Counted from the first letter of the stretch, positions 43,598 to 52,741 are shown. The stretch is DNA of 64,000 nucleotides from Gemmatimonadaceae bacterium (GCA_020851455.1 JADZCT010000020.1:186001-250000); one strand, 5' to 3'. The notes: a model not told the origin generated them from the sequence alone. Made by a program: numbers and translations.

Positions 43598-44845
43598 TCA
43601 GGCACCAGCCGGTTGACCGGGCTTGGGCGGCACGGCGCCCTTGCCGCGTCGGGCCTCGAGATCCTTGAGGGCGCGGACGCGCCCGGCCAGGCCGAAGAGG
43701 CGTATGAAGCCGGCCGCGTCGCTCTGCTCGTACACGTCGTCCTCACCGAAGGTGACGAACCGCTCGTCATACAGGGCCTCGTCGCTCTGGCGGCCCGCGA
43801 TCGTGACAGTGCCACGGCACAGCCGCAGAGTAACGGATCCACTGACACGCGACTGCGTCGCATTGACGAACGCGTCGTATGCTTCGCGCTCAGTTGTCCA
43901 CCAGCGACCTTCGTACACGATGTCGGCGTAGCGCGGCGCGATGAGGTCTTTGGCTGCAAGCGTGCGACGGTCCAGGACAAGCATCTCCAGTTCGGAGTGC
44001 GCCGTGTACAGCAGCGTGCCGCCGGGAGTCTCGTACACGCCGCGCGACTTCATGCCTACGAGCCGGTCTTCAACGATGTCGGCGCGCCCGATTCCGTGCC
44101 TGCCGCCCAGTTCGTTGAGCAGCGTTAGCAGGGAAACCGGGTCAAGCGCCGTTCCATTGACGGCAACCGGCGTGCCGCGGTCGAACCCGATGGTGACATC
44201 TTCCGGAGTTGCAGGAGCGTCTGCTGGATCCGTTGTCAGCATGAACAGGTCCCTGGGAGGAACGCTGTTGGGATCTTCGAGGATGCCTCCCTCGTGCGAG
44301 ATATGCCAGATGTTCCGGTCGCGCGAGTAGATCTTCGCCTTCGAGGCCGCTACCGGCACGTTGTGTGCGGCGGCGTAGGCAAGGGCGTCTTCGCGTGAGC
44401 GGATGTCCCAGAGACGCCACGGTGCGATGACCGGGAGCTCCGGGGCAAACGCCATGTACGTGAGCTCGAAGCGAACCTGGTCGTTGCCCTTTCCGGTGCA
44501 CCCATGGGCCAGCGCGTCGGCGCCTACGGCATGTGCTACCTCGACCTGCTTCTTCGCGATGAGCGGCCGAGCCATTGACGTGCCAAGAAGGTACTTGCGG
44601 TTGTAGATCGCGCCGGCCCGCAGCGTGGGCCAGATGTAGTCGCGGACGTACTCGGCGCGGAGGTCTTCGACGTAGCACTCCGATGCTCCGGATGCAATTG
44701 CCTTCTCCTTCACACCATCGAGTTCATCGCCCTGGCCGATATCGGCGGCTACGCAGACGACGCTGGCGTCATAGTGCTCACGCAGCCAAGGAACGATGAT
44801 GGAAGTGTCGAGCCCGCCAGAGTATGCAAGCACGATCGTGCGCAT
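43598..44845 (-). CDS. argG: Argininosuccinate synthase
   Basis: ATP-dependent condensation of citrulline and aspartate. It has 415 aa from ATG 44845 (MRTIVLAYSGGLDTSIIVPW). The N-type ATP pyrophosphatase loop SGGLDTS is at residues 9-15, and GCTGKGNDQVRFE and YSRDRNIWHISHEGG are conserved. An ARG-box-like site is 22 nt upstream. A start at 44920 would lie across that site and is rejected. Confidence 0.96.
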   Translation of the reverse strand: MRTIVLAYSGGLDTSIIVPWLREHYDASVVCVAADIGQGDELDGVKEKAIASGASECYVEDLRAEYVRDYIWPTLRAGAIYNRKYLLGTSMARPLIAKKQVEVAHAVGADALAHGCTGKGNDQVRFELTYMAFAPELPVIAPWRLWDIRSREDALAYAAAHNVPVAASKAKIYSRDRNIWHISHEGGILEDPNSVPPRDLFMLTTDPADAPATPEDVTIGFDRGTPVAVNGTALDPVSLLTLLNELGGRHGIGRADIVEDRLVGMKSRGVYETPGGTLLYTAHSELEMLVLDRRTLAAKDLIAPRYADIVYEGRWWTTEREAYDAFVNATQSRVSGSVTLRLCRGTVTIAGRQSDEALYDERFVTFGEDDVYEQSDAAGFIRLFGLAGRVRALKDLEARRGKGAVPPKPGQPAGA

Positions 44846-44866
44846 AACCGATTTCCCGTGGTTTGA

Positions 44867-44879
44867 TGAATGGCTATTC
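44867..44879. promoter_or_regulatory. ARG-box-like ArgR operator upstream of argG
   Basis: TGAAT-GGCT-ATTC, an inverted pair matching the half-sites of the classical arginine-repressor box (TGAAT-N4-ATTCA) except for the last base. It sits 22 nt upstream of the argG ATG, between argG and argR. Confidence 0.5.
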
Positions 44880-44997
44880 CGAAGCGATGGATGATAATCC
44901 CATAAATATGCCGCCAGCAAGCTCGCCCCTCCGCAGATTGCGGCGGCGGGCCTCGTCGCTCACGGTCCTCGGGCCAGACGCGGGAACGGCGCCTGCC

Positions 44998-45459
44998 CTA
45001 GCGGCGGGCCATACCAACCAGCCTGCGGGCGACGCGTTCGCGTGCGGCGTCTGAGCGACAGATGACCAGTATCGTATTCTCGCCGGCGATGGTGCCAAGG
45101 ACGTCCGGACTGTCCTCGGCGTCAATGGCCTCGGCGATCGGCTGGGCTCCGGCGATGCGCGTTCGGACGACGATGAACTCCCGGACACTGTCGAGCCGGG
45201 CGAAGAACTGCGGGAGGATTGACGCGAGCGTGGCGCGGTCGTCTGAGGGTGCGGCGACCTCGGCCGTGGTGTACCTGACGCCGGAACCAGTGGCCAACCG
45301 CGCGACGCCCAGGTCGCGCATGTCGCGCGAGAGGGTGGATTGCGTGACCTCCCAGCCGCGTTCGACGAGGAGTTGCCGGAGCTCTTCCTGACTCGCAATC
45401 GCGCGGGCGCTGATGATCTCCCTGATGGCGACCTGACGCTCTTGTTTGGCTGTGGACAT
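44998..45459 (-). CDS. argR: Arginine repressor ArgR
   Basis: A 153-aa hexameric, arginine-responsive regulator. The N-terminal winged helix contains RQVAIREIISARAIASQEEL and VTQSTLSRDMRDLGVARL. The C-terminal arginine-binding oligomerisation domain has FIVVRTRIAGAQPIAEAID and the GTIAGENTILVICR block. ATG 45459 is chosen; longer starts run antisense through argC. It lies between argG-argH and the divergent argC-argB-argD, the genes it most likely controls. Confidence 0.94.
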   Translation of the reverse strand: MSTAKQERQVAIREIISARAIASQEELRQLLVERGWEVTQSTLSRDMRDLGVARLATGSGVRYTTAEVAAPSDDRATLASILPQFFARLDSVREFIVVRTRIAGAQPIAEAIDAEDSPDVLGTIAGENTILVICRSDAARERVARRLVGMARR

Positions 45460-45525
45460 CGGCAGCGCTCGGGCGGAAGGCATTCGGCGGGACGGCTCGC
45501 GGTGTGCTTCAACGATAACCTGGAG

Positions 45526-45554
45526 TTGACAACAATATGCGGCAAACATATGCA
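45526..45554 (+). promoter_or_regulatory. Putative argC promoter
   Basis: TTGACA (45526-45531), 17 nt, TATGCA (45549-45554). The -10 element overlaps the usual ATG (45550), and a GTG at 45562 falls at the expected transcription start. A leaderless argC starting at GTG 45562 is therefore possible. Pattern-based. Confidence 0.4.
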
Positions 45555-46524
45555 TTCCTTTGTGCATAAAATTCCCGTCGGGGTTCTTGGTGCAAGTGGC
45601 TATGCCGGGCGCGAACTGTGCTCTCTCATAGCGGCGCACCCGAAGCTGGAGCTGGCATTCGCAACGGCGAATGCGCAGGCAGGCAAGAGTATTCATGTGC
45701 CGTTCGCCGGGGACGTGCGGTTCATCGAGTCCGAGCAAGCGCCTCTAGGTGACGCAGCGCTGGTTTTCAGTGCGCTTCCCCACGGTGCGTCCAGGGTGTG
45801 GGTGGAGCGTGCGGCTGCCGCCGGCGCAAAGGTGGTTGACCTGTCGAATGACCTGCGGATCGGAAGTGACAGCGATGGCATTCCGTACGGCCTGACCGAG
45901 TTGCGACGAGACCAGGTTCGCACTGCACGCGTCGTGGCCAACCCGGGCTGCTATCCGACGACGACGATGCTGGGGCTTCTTCCGCTGCTCGAACAGGGGC
46001 TTGTTCGCGGAGGCGCGACGATTGCGGTCAACGCAGCGAGCGGCGTAACCGGCGCCGGGCTCACTCCCCGCGTGGACCTGCTCTTTGGCGAGGTGACGGA
46101 GAACTTTCGTGCCTACGGAGTGGGGAATACGCATCGGCACCTTACTGAAATGCGTGCACTCTGCGTTGAGCTCGGCGCGGATGTTGACCTGTTGTTCACG
46201 CCGCACCTGCTGCCGGTCGCGCGCGGGATCCTTGCAACGATGACCGTGCCCCTCGTCGAGCCGCTGGCCGATGCAATGGCGCCGTGGCGCAGGCGCTACG
46301 GTGGCGAGCGTTTCGTGGAACTGAGTGCAGGGCCCCCGGATCTGCGCGATGTCGTGCGACGGAACGTGATTCGGATTTACGCGACGATGGCCGCCCACGT
46401 TCGCGCGCCCACGTTGCTGGTGTTCGCCGCGACCGACAACCTCGTGAAGGGTGCTGCGGGCCAGGCGTTGCAGAATGCGAACCTCATGCTCGGGCTCGAT
46501 GAGGGGCTGGGCCTTCCGTGTTGA
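45550..46524 (+). CDS. argC: N-acetyl-gamma-glutamyl-phosphate reductase
   Basis: NADPH-dependent third step of arginine synthesis. It has 324 aa from ATG 45550, or 320 aa from GTG 45562. The Rossmann motif is VGVLGASGYAGRELCSLI, the catalytic cysteine is in VANPGCYPTTTMLGL, and VNAASGVTGAGLTP and FTPHLLPVARGILATM follow. A close family (LysY of the LysW-dependent pathway) cannot be excluded by eye, but no lysW gene is nearby. Overlaps argB by 7 nt. Confidence 0.94.
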   Translation: MHSFVHKIPVGVLGASGYAGRELCSLIAAHPKLELAFATANAQAGKSIHVPFAGDVRFIESEQAPLGDAALVFSALPHGASRVWVERAAAAGAKVVDLSNDLRIGSDSDGIPYGLTELRRDQVRTARVVANPGCYPTTTMLGLLPLLEQGLVRGGATIAVNAASGVTGAGLTPRVDLLFGEVTENFRAYGVGNTHRHLTEMRALCVELGADVDLLFTPHLLPVARGILATMTVPLVEPLADAMAPWRRRYGGERFVELSAGPPDLRDVVRRNVIRIYATMAAHVRAPTLLVFAATDNLVKGAAGQALQNANLMLGLDEGLGLPC

Positions 46525-47300
46525 GAGGAACCCGTCGCCCACTGCGGGTCGTGAAGGTCGGGGGGCGGGTGCAGTCGGATCCGTCGTTGCCGTCGGTCAT
46601 CGCCGCAGCCGTGAATGCCGGTGGTGATCTCTGCGTGGTTCACGGAGGCGGTGATGAGGTGTCGGCCGTGCAGCGGCGCCTTGGCCTGGTGCCGGCGTTT
46701 CTGGGTGGACGCCGGGTCACCAGTGAAGCGGATCTGGACGTGGTGAGGATGGTGCTGTCGGGCACGGCCAACAAGCGCATCGTTGCCCAGCTTCTGGGGG
46801 TGGGTATCCACGCGGCGGGTATCTCGGGCGAGGACGGCTGGTTACTACGGGCTCGTGTCACCGATCCGCGAATGGGCAGGGTTGGTGGCGACATTACCGC
46901 CGATCCTGCGATTGTGGTCGCGCTCCTGTCTGCTGGCTTTACTCCGGTGATTTCGCCAGTGGCGCGTGACGTCGCGGCGCCCGACGGCGCCGGGCTCAAC
47001 GTGAACGGCGATGACGCAGCGGGCGCGATCGCGAGGGCACTCGGCGCAGAGGAACTCGTGCTCGTTGCAGATGTGGCAGGAGTGCTGGATGGTCCGACTG
47101 TGCTGTCCACGCTCGACGAGGGCGGCGTACGGAGTCTGATCGAACGCGGGGTTGCCACGGGTGGAATGCTGGCGAAGCTCGACGCCGCCCAGCGCGCACT
47201 GGATTCCGGTGTCCCAGCGGTGCGCATCGCCGGGATAAGCGGGATTGTTGAGAGGGACGCCGGCACGAGAATCACCAAATCAAGCGCACCAGCCCACTGA
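46518..47300 (+). CDS. argB: Acetylglutamate kinase
   Basis: Amino-acid kinase that phosphorylates N-acetylglutamate. It has 260 aa with GTG start at 46518, overlapping the argC stop. The nucleotide-binding motif is VVKVGGRVQSD, the substrate-binding block is LCVVHGGGDEVSAV, and NVNGDDAAGAIARAL and GGMLAKLDAAQRAL are conserved. An N-terminal helix for hexameric, arginine-inhibited forms is absent, so feedback inhibition here is uncertain. Followed by argD. Confidence 0.92.
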   Translation: MLRGTRRPLRVVKVGGRVQSDPSLPSVIAAAVNAGGDLCVVHGGGDEVSAVQRRLGLVPAFLGGRRVTSEADLDVVRMVLSGTANKRIVAQLLGVGIHAAGISGEDGWLLRARVTDPRMGRVGGDITADPAIVVALLSAGFTPVISPVARDVAAPDGAGLNVNGDDAAGAIARALGAEELVLVADVAGVLDGPTVLSTLDEGGVRSLIERGVATGGMLAKLDAAQRALDSGVPAVRIAGISGIVERDAGTRITKSSAPAH

Positions 47301-47311
47301 CTCAAGGTATC

Positions 47312-48499
47312 GTGACTACGACAATGGCATCATCATCCAGCGCGCTCCTCGGCGTCTACAGGCAACCGCCCGTTGAAATGGTTCGTGGCGCGGGCGTGGA
47401 GTTGTTCGATGCAGACGGCAAGGCGTACCTCGACTTCGTCGCCGGGATTGCGGTAAATGCGCTCGGGTACGGAGACCCAGGACTGACGCGTGCGATGCAT
47501 GCAGCCGTAGACGCATCGTTGATACATACATCGAACCTGTACCGTACCCAGCCTGGCGAACTGCTTGCGGAGCGACTGGTCGAGCGGAGTTTCGCGGACA
47601 AGGTTTTCTTCTGCAACTCCGGCGGAGAGGCAAACGAGGGTGCGTTCAAGATGGCGCGGCGCTGGGCGCGCCAGCGCGGCGGGCCGGCCAAGCACGAGAT
47701 CATCTCCCTTCGTGGCGGCTTTCACGGTCGGCTGATGGGAACCCTCGCGGCCACGGATCGTCCGCAGTACCGCGCACCGTTCCGGCCGTTGGCCGGCGGG
47801 ATATCCATTTGCGAGCGGGACATCGAAGAGCTGCGTGCTGCCGTTGAGGCCGAGACGACAGCCGCGGTCATTGTGGAGCCGATCCAAGGGGAAGGCGGTG
47901 TACGCGTGATTGAGGCGGAGTTTCTCCGCGACCTGCGAGCTCTCACGCAAGAGCGTGAGGTTCTGCTGATCTTGGATGAAATTCAATGTGGCTACGGCAG
48001 GACCGGCACACTATGGGCACACGAGCAAGCCACGATCAAGCCAGATATAATGACTGTCGCAAAGCCCATGGCAGGCGGACTGCCGATGGGTGCGATTCTC
48101 GTAACGGCCGACGTGGCCACGGCGATTCAGCCCGGGGACCACGGTACGACGTTCGGTGGCGGCCCGTTCGTGTCGAGTGTTGCGTTGCATGTTCTGGAGC
48201 GACTGTCTGAGCCGGCTTTGCTCGCCAATGTTCGTGCTCGCGGGGAGGTACTGCGTCGCGAGTTGGATCGGATGAAGGATTCGAATTCGCGCATCAGGGC
48301 CGTGCGGGGCATTGGCTTGATGTGGGGATTGGATGTCGTCGAACCGGCGAGAGACGTGGTAGCGCGCGCGTACGACCTGGGCCTGCTAGTCTGCTCTGCC
48401 GGAGATCACACAATCCGGCTCTTGCCGCCGCTCGTGATCGCACAGGATGACGTCACGAAGGGTGCGGAACTGCTCGCGAGGGCGATCGGCGAGGCCTGA
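47312..48499 (+). CDS. argD: Acetylornithine aminotransferase
   Basis: PLP-dependent class III aminotransferase of 395 aa. It shows LDFVAGIAVNALGYGDP, FFCNSGGEANEGAFKMAR, LRGGFHGRLMGTLAATD, the PLP-binding aspartate in LLILDEIQCGYGRTG, and the Schiff-base lysine in VAKPMAGGLPMG. The GTG start at 47312 has AAGGT 5 nt upstream; ATG 47324 is an alternative. Last gene of argC-argB-argD. argA/argJ, argE and argF are not in this window. Confidence 0.95.
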   Translation: MTTTMASSSSALLGVYRQPPVEMVRGAGVELFDADGKAYLDFVAGIAVNALGYGDPGLTRAMHAAVDASLIHTSNLYRTQPGELLAERLVERSFADKVFFCNSGGEANEGAFKMARRWARQRGGPAKHEIISLRGGFHGRLMGTLAATDRPQYRAPFRPLAGGISICERDIEELRAAVEAETTAAVIVEPIQGEGGVRVIEAEFLRDLRALTQEREVLLILDEIQCGYGRTGTLWAHEQATIKPDIMTVAKPMAGGLPMGAILVTADVATAIQPGDHGTTFGGGPFVSSVALHVLERLSEPALLANVRARGEVLRRELDRMKDSNSRIRAVRGIGLMWGLDVVEPARDVVARAYDLGLLVCSAGDHTIRLLPPLVIAQDDVTKGAELLARAIGEA

Positions 48500-48613
48500 C
48501 GGGGCTCTCTGCGCGACGTTCTCGCGGCCGGCCGTCGCGTGCGTGTGGCGGGATTGGGAGCCGGAGGGCTATTGTGCTGGTGCAGCTCTCCACTCCAGGC
48601 ATGGATCCGAGCA

Positions 48614-50242
48614 ATGATCGAGACGATGTGGTGGCGTGTGCGCGGACTCTCAGTACTGCTTGCAATGGCGACGGCGCTCGGCTGCGCAATGGCGCAACAG
48701 GGCGCGGGCGGGCAGGCGCAGCGGCCTCGACTGCTGGTATTCATCACGGTAGACCAGATGCGCGCCGATTATTTCCAGCGGTTCGGCGCAGATCTCACGG
48801 GCGGCTTGCGCCGCCTGCACGACGGCGGCGCGTTCTATCCTCTCGGGTTTCAGGATCACGCGATCACCGAGACGGCACCCGGGCATTCCACAACGCTCTC
48901 CGGGCGATTCCCCGTCCACACGGGGATCACCATGAATTCGCTCGGCGTGAACGACGTGCCGGATGCGGAGGTCATTGGGGGGCTGAAGGGCGAGTCCGCC
49001 TCGCCATTTCGTTTTCGCGGCACGACGCTCGTTGATTGGATGCGGGCCGCCAATTCCGAGACCCGGTGGCTATCCGTAAGCCGCAAGGACAGGGGGGCGA
49101 TCCTTCCGGTCGGCAAGAGCAAGGGTGATGTCTACTGGTACGATCGGATGGGCGGGTTCACGACGAGCAGGTACTACATGAAGTCGCTACCCTCCTGGGT
49201 TCTGTCGTTCAATGCCGCGCTGCCAGCGAGCCGGTACGTGGGGAAGCCCTGGACGCTACTGCTCGATCCGTCGCGGTATCCGGAGCCGGATTCGGTGGGC
49301 CTCGAGGCGAACGCCAGTGGTGGGGACTATACGTTCCCACACGTTATGCCAAGCGACCCGGATCGCGCTATGGCAGTGCTGCCCAACTTTCCGTACATGG
49401 ACGAGCTCACGCTGCAGTTTGCGCTGCGAGGCGTCAGTGAGCTCGGGCTCGGCACGGTACGCGGCCGAACCGACGTCCTTGCTGTTTCTCTGTCGTCAAC
49501 AGACGCAGTCGGACATCGGTGGGGCCCTGATTCACGGGAGATCCACGATCAGATCGTGCGGGTGGATCGCTATTTGGGGGCATTCCTTGATTCGCTCATT
49601 GCGCTTCGGGGAGCTGACAACCTGATCATTGCCCTCACAGGCGACCATGGCGTGACGCCGCTACCGATGCTGAGGTCGCAGATCTACCCGAACGGAAATG
49701 CGAAGCGGGTGAACATTGACCAGCCGTGGGCTGCTTTCCGGCAGAAGCTGCTCGCGCAGCGGATAGACACATCCGCCGTGGCGCTTGAGAAGGGGATGGT
49801 GATCGTAACGAATCCAAGGGCATTCAGCGCAGCAAGAGCGGACGTTGACGGTCTCCTGCGCGACTTTGCACGCGACCTCATACGCGTCCAGGGTGTACAG
49901 CGCGTTGACCTGATGACGGACCTCGCAACGGCCGACACTACGCGGGATACCATCGCACGGCGATGGCTCCACATGTTTACGCCGCAGTCCGAGGTACGGC
50001 TCATGATCAGCCTCGAACCATATAGCTACTGGTTATCATCGAAGAGTCCTACTCACGGGTCTCCCAACGACCCGGACGCCAACGTGCCGATCGTATTCTG
50101 GGGAGCTGGCGTGCGGCCGGGCGTTCATCGCGAGGCTGCGCGGGTGGTGGACATCGCGCCAACGCTCGCGGCCATTCTCGGCGTTCGGCCGCTCGAACCG
50201 ATAGACGGACAGGTCCTTCGCGCGGCAATCGCGCAGCCCTGA
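48614..50242 (+). CDS. Secreted PafA-type alkaline phosphatase
   Basis: A 542-aa alkaline-phosphatase-superfamily enzyme with an N-terminal export signal (LSVLLAMATALGCAMAQ). Metal and active-site residues are visible: ITVDQMRADY, the nucleophile in TAPGHSTTLSG, MNSLGVN, and the Lys/Arg pair in SRKDRGAILPVG that marks PafA-type phosphate monoesterases. STDAVGHRWGPD, TGDHGVTPLP and a late His in THGSPNDPDA complete the site. It releases phosphate from organic monoesters outside the cytoplasm. ATG 48626 is an alternative start. Confidence 0.9.
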   Translation: MIETMWWRVRGLSVLLAMATALGCAMAQQGAGGQAQRPRLLVFITVDQMRADYFQRFGADLTGGLRRLHDGGAFYPLGFQDHAITETAPGHSTTLSGRFPVHTGITMNSLGVNDVPDAEVIGGLKGESASPFRFRGTTLVDWMRAANSETRWLSVSRKDRGAILPVGKSKGDVYWYDRMGGFTTSRYYMKSLPSWVLSFNAALPASRYVGKPWTLLLDPSRYPEPDSVGLEANASGGDYTFPHVMPSDPDRAMAVLPNFPYMDELTLQFALRGVSELGLGTVRGRTDVLAVSLSSTDAVGHRWGPDSREIHDQIVRVDRYLGAFLDSLIALRGADNLIIALTGDHGVTPLPMLRSQIYPNGNAKRVNIDQPWAAFRQKLLAQRIDTSAVALEKGMVIVTNPRAFSAARADVDGLLRDFARDLIRVQGVQRVDLMTDLATADTTRDTIARRWLHMFTPQSEVRLMISLEPYSYWLSSKSPTHGSPNDPDANVPIVFWGAGVRPGVHREAARVVDIAPTLAAILGVRPLEPIDGQVLRAAIAQP

Positions 50243-50314
50243 TGACCGCGCAGCCGGCTCGATCGGGGTGCGGGCACGAACGCCGCCATGAGTGGGCGTT
50301 GAACGACATGGCGC

Positions 50315-51250
50315 GTGCCTAAGCCGCCGAGTACGCTGGAGCAGCGGCCGCTGGGGCGCGGTGCGCTGCGCACTTCAATCCTTGCGCTTGGAACGGGCCG
50401 TCTGGCCCAGGCGGGTCAACGGACGGCGATCAACATCGTGCGCGAAGCGATCGATCGTGGCATAACCGCGATCGACGTAGGGCACGACTATGGCGGCGGC
50501 CGGATGGAGCGGTGGCTGGGGCTCGCGCTCCGCGACGGGTATCGGGAGCGGGTGACTCTCATCTGGCAATGTTGTGCACCGATGCGGGATTACAAGACTT
50601 CGATGAACCAGTTCGACGAATCTCTCAGGCGGATCGGTACGCCTGCTGTTGATGTGTGGTGCTTCAGCGACGTCATCTACGACAATGACCCTGAGTGGAT
50701 CTATGACCACGGCGGGCTCGACGCGGCAGAGGAGGCGAGGGAGCAGGGGCGCGCGCGACTAATCGCGTTTGGCGGCCACAAGTCTCCGCACATTCACCTG
50801 AAGCTGCTGGCGCGCGGGTTCGCCTGGGACGCCGTTGCGATGCCGCTGAATCCGCTGGACGCATCGTTTCGTTCGTTCGAACGCCAGGTCTTGCCGGAGG
50901 TGATTCGCCGTGGGGCGACTGTCATCGGACGCAAACCGCTTGCAGGAGGGGCGTTGCCGCGGGTGCGGGCAATGCGCGCCGAGGAAGCGCTGCGCTACTC
51001 ATTCTCGCTGCCAGCCAGTACAGTCGTCTGCGGAATGGAAAGCCATGCCGTGCTCAGGAAGAACGTTCGTGCTGCCGCAGCGTTCGAGCCGTTCCATGCT
51101 GGCGAGATGGACGCAGTTCGGCAGAAAGTGCGCAAGGTGGCGGGCGACGGCCGACATGAGCGCTACAAGACGACGCTGGAGTACGATGGAGCGAATGGCT
51201 TGGCGGCGCATGGTTACGACCTCGAGCAGGGCGGTAGCGGATGGCGCTGA
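50315..51250 (+). CDS. Degenerate aldo/keto reductase-like protein
   Basis: A 311-aa TIM-barrel protein of the aldo/keto reductase superfamily with GTG start at 50315 and the N-terminal pattern RPLGRGALRTSILALGTG. Of the catalytic tetrad, Asp and Tyr remain (AIDVGHDYGGGRMERWLG). The lysine strand reads LIWQCCAP and the histidine strand reads VDVWCFSDV, so Lys and His are missing. The cofactor region (GRKPLAGGALPRV) is still present. Redox activity by the usual mechanism is unlikely. Its last 10 nt overlap the next gene. Confidence 0.82.
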   Translation: MPKPPSTLEQRPLGRGALRTSILALGTGRLAQAGQRTAINIVREAIDRGITAIDVGHDYGGGRMERWLGLALRDGYRERVTLIWQCCAPMRDYKTSMNQFDESLRRIGTPAVDVWCFSDVIYDNDPEWIYDHGGLDAAEEAREQGRARLIAFGGHKSPHIHLKLLARGFAWDAVAMPLNPLDASFRSFERQVLPEVIRRGATVIGRKPLAGGALPRVRAMRAEEALRYSFSLPASTVVCGMESHAVLRKNVRAAAAFEPFHAGEMDAVRQKVRKVAGDGRHERYKTTLEYDGANGLAAHGYDLEQGGSGWR

Positions 51251-52134
51251 CGGAGTGGACATGGCTTGTCGCAGCGCTAGGCATTCTCGTTCTCGCCTGG
51301 TGGCCCGTACGCCTGACGATCGCGCACGGGGCAGAATACCGTTTTGAGGCAGCATATCGTCGAAATGCCGACGGCGTGATTGTGGGAGCGGAGCCGCTCC
51401 TGCTGCGCGGGACGCGGCCAGGGGCGGTGCTCCTGCTGCATGGATTCAACGACTCACCCCAAGCGGTGTCTTCGACCGCGACCGCGTTGCACGACGCAGG
51501 GTGGACCGTGCTGGCGCCGTTGCTGCCGGGCCATGGCCGGACACTCCAGGCGTTCGCCCGATCGGGGGCGGATGAATGGATCGAGGCCGCGCGTCATGCG
51601 CTAGCAGCCCTTCAAAGGGACCATGAGGATGTTGCAACCTGTGGCCTGTCGATGGGAGGCGCCCTCGCGCTTCTTCTGGCAGGGGAAGATCCCTCGGTAA
51701 GGGCAGTGGTTGCGATGGCGCCATACGTCCAGCTCTCGGCACCCATGCGCGTGCTGTTGGCGCTGAGTCCGATTGCGGCCGCAGGCGCCAAGTACGTCGC
51801 CGGCGGTGGGCAGCGTTCAGTGCATGATCCGGATGCCGCGCGGGCAATGATCTCGTACCGCCAGTCAACGCCACGGCTGTTGAGAGAACTGGCGGTTGTT
51901 GCGCGCAGGGCGAAAGGCGCGCTGCCAGATATCAGGCAACCTGTACTCGTAATTCAGTCGCGAGAGGATAACCGGATCCCACCACGAATTGCCGAGTCGG
52001 CGTTTCAGGCCATCGGTTCATCGGACAAGACGCTTGCCTGGCGGACGGGCGCGGGCCACGTCATTACCGTGGATTACGGGCATCGGGAAGTCGGCCAACT
52101 GGCAAGCGAGTGGTTGTCCTCGAGGCTTGCGTAG
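51241..52134 (+). CDS. Membrane-anchored alpha/beta hydrolase
   Basis: A 297-aa serine hydrolase with an N-terminal membrane anchor (WLVAALGILVLAWWPVRL). The oxyanion strand is LLLHGFNDSPQ, the nucleophile elbow is CGLSMGGALALLLA, the acid lies near VIQSREDNRIPP, and the histidine in GAGHVITVDYG. It resembles monoglyceride lipase/carboxylesterase-type enzymes. Co-transcribed with the degenerate reductase through a 10-nt overlap. Confidence 0.9.
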   Translation: MALTEWTWLVAALGILVLAWWPVRLTIAHGAEYRFEAAYRRNADGVIVGAEPLLLRGTRPGAVLLLHGFNDSPQAVSSTATALHDAGWTVLAPLLPGHGRTLQAFARSGADEWIEAARHALAALQRDHEDVATCGLSMGGALALLLAGEDPSVRAVVAMAPYVQLSAPMRVLLALSPIAAAGAKYVAGGGQRSVHDPDAARAMISYRQSTPRLLRELAVVARRAKGALPDIRQPVLVIQSREDNRIPPRIAESAFQAIGSSDKTLAWRTGAGHVITVDYGHREVGQLASEWLSSRLA

Positions 52135-52139
52135 CGAAT

Positions 52140-52157
52140 CCCCGTGTCATCACGGGG
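52140..52157. terminator. Hairpin after the hydrolase gene
   Basis: CCCCGTG-TCAT-CACGGGG, a perfect 7-bp stem 5 nt after the hydrolase stop and 20 nt before the next start. There is no T-tract, so it may act only weakly as a terminator or as an RNA-stability element. Confidence 0.4.
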
Positions 52158-52177
52158 TGACGGCGCTACTTTGCGGG

Positions 52178-52456
52178 ATGGCGACGATCAAGTGCACGTG
52201 CTGCGGCGAGAGCCGGGACGCGTTCGAACGCGCCCCGTTTCCCGGCGCCATCGGGGCCCAGGTACTGGCGGAGACCTGCCGTGACTGCTGGGGGCTGTGG
52301 TTGAAGCAGCAGACGATGCTGATCAACCACTATGGCCTGAACGTGATGGATCCGCAGGCGCGCGAGTTTCTGACACGGAACATGCGCGCCTTTCTCTTCA
52401 AGGCCGGTGCCGCCGACAGCGTTGACGTATCGAGACAGGGAACGATCAACTACTAG
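52178..52456 (+). CDS. YggX-like Fe(2+)-trafficking / oxidative-damage protection protein
   Basis: A 92-aa protein similar to E. coli YggX. It has APFPGAIGAQVLAETCRDCW, then the family hallmark WLKQQTMLINHYGLNVMDP and ARE-F-RNM-FLF in the C-terminal helix. YggX protects iron-sulfur proteins against superoxide. Unlike YggX, it opens with the cluster CTCCGES and has a second pair CRDC, giving five cysteines that could bind metal. ATG 52178 is chosen because upstream sequence is unlike the family. Confidence 0.85.
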   Translation: MATIKCTCCGESRDAFERAPFPGAIGAQVLAETCRDCWGLWLKQQTMLINHYGLNVMDPQAREFLTRNMRAFLFKAGAADSVDVSRQGTINY

Positions 52457-52531
52457 GTACGAGCGCGCCGCAAGCCGCAACCGAGAACCGTCGTATCTGT
52501 GCGAGCCGTTTGGGGTCGCCGATCCTTGGCG

Positions 52532-52741
52532 TCAGGCGGCACCGGCTATGTAGCGGGCGAAGCGACCACAGTTAGTGCACCGGAGGGTCACTTGGCAGCG
52601 GGCCGGGGGAGGTATTTCCGTGGGATCACGCTCAATCATGCCGGAACACGACGGACAGGAAAGCGGGGATCCATTCCGGTCGTTCGCAATGAGGTTCAGG
52701 GCCTGCGCCGGGTTATACGAGGCCGGTCGTGGCTTACGCAT
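52532..52741 (-). CDS. Small zinc-ribbon protein
   Basis: A 69-aa candidate with two CxxC knuckles (LSCPSCSGM and LRCTNCGRF) separated by about 24 residues, a typical zinc-ribbon layout, plus an extra Cys between them. No other domain. It could bind nucleic acid or protein; no family name can be given. Supported only by the Cys pattern and clean frame, so it is tentative. Confidence 0.5.
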   Translation of the reverse strand: MRKPRPASYNPAQALNLIANDRNGSPLSCPSCSGMIERDPTEIPPPARCQVTLRCTNCGRFARYIAGAA

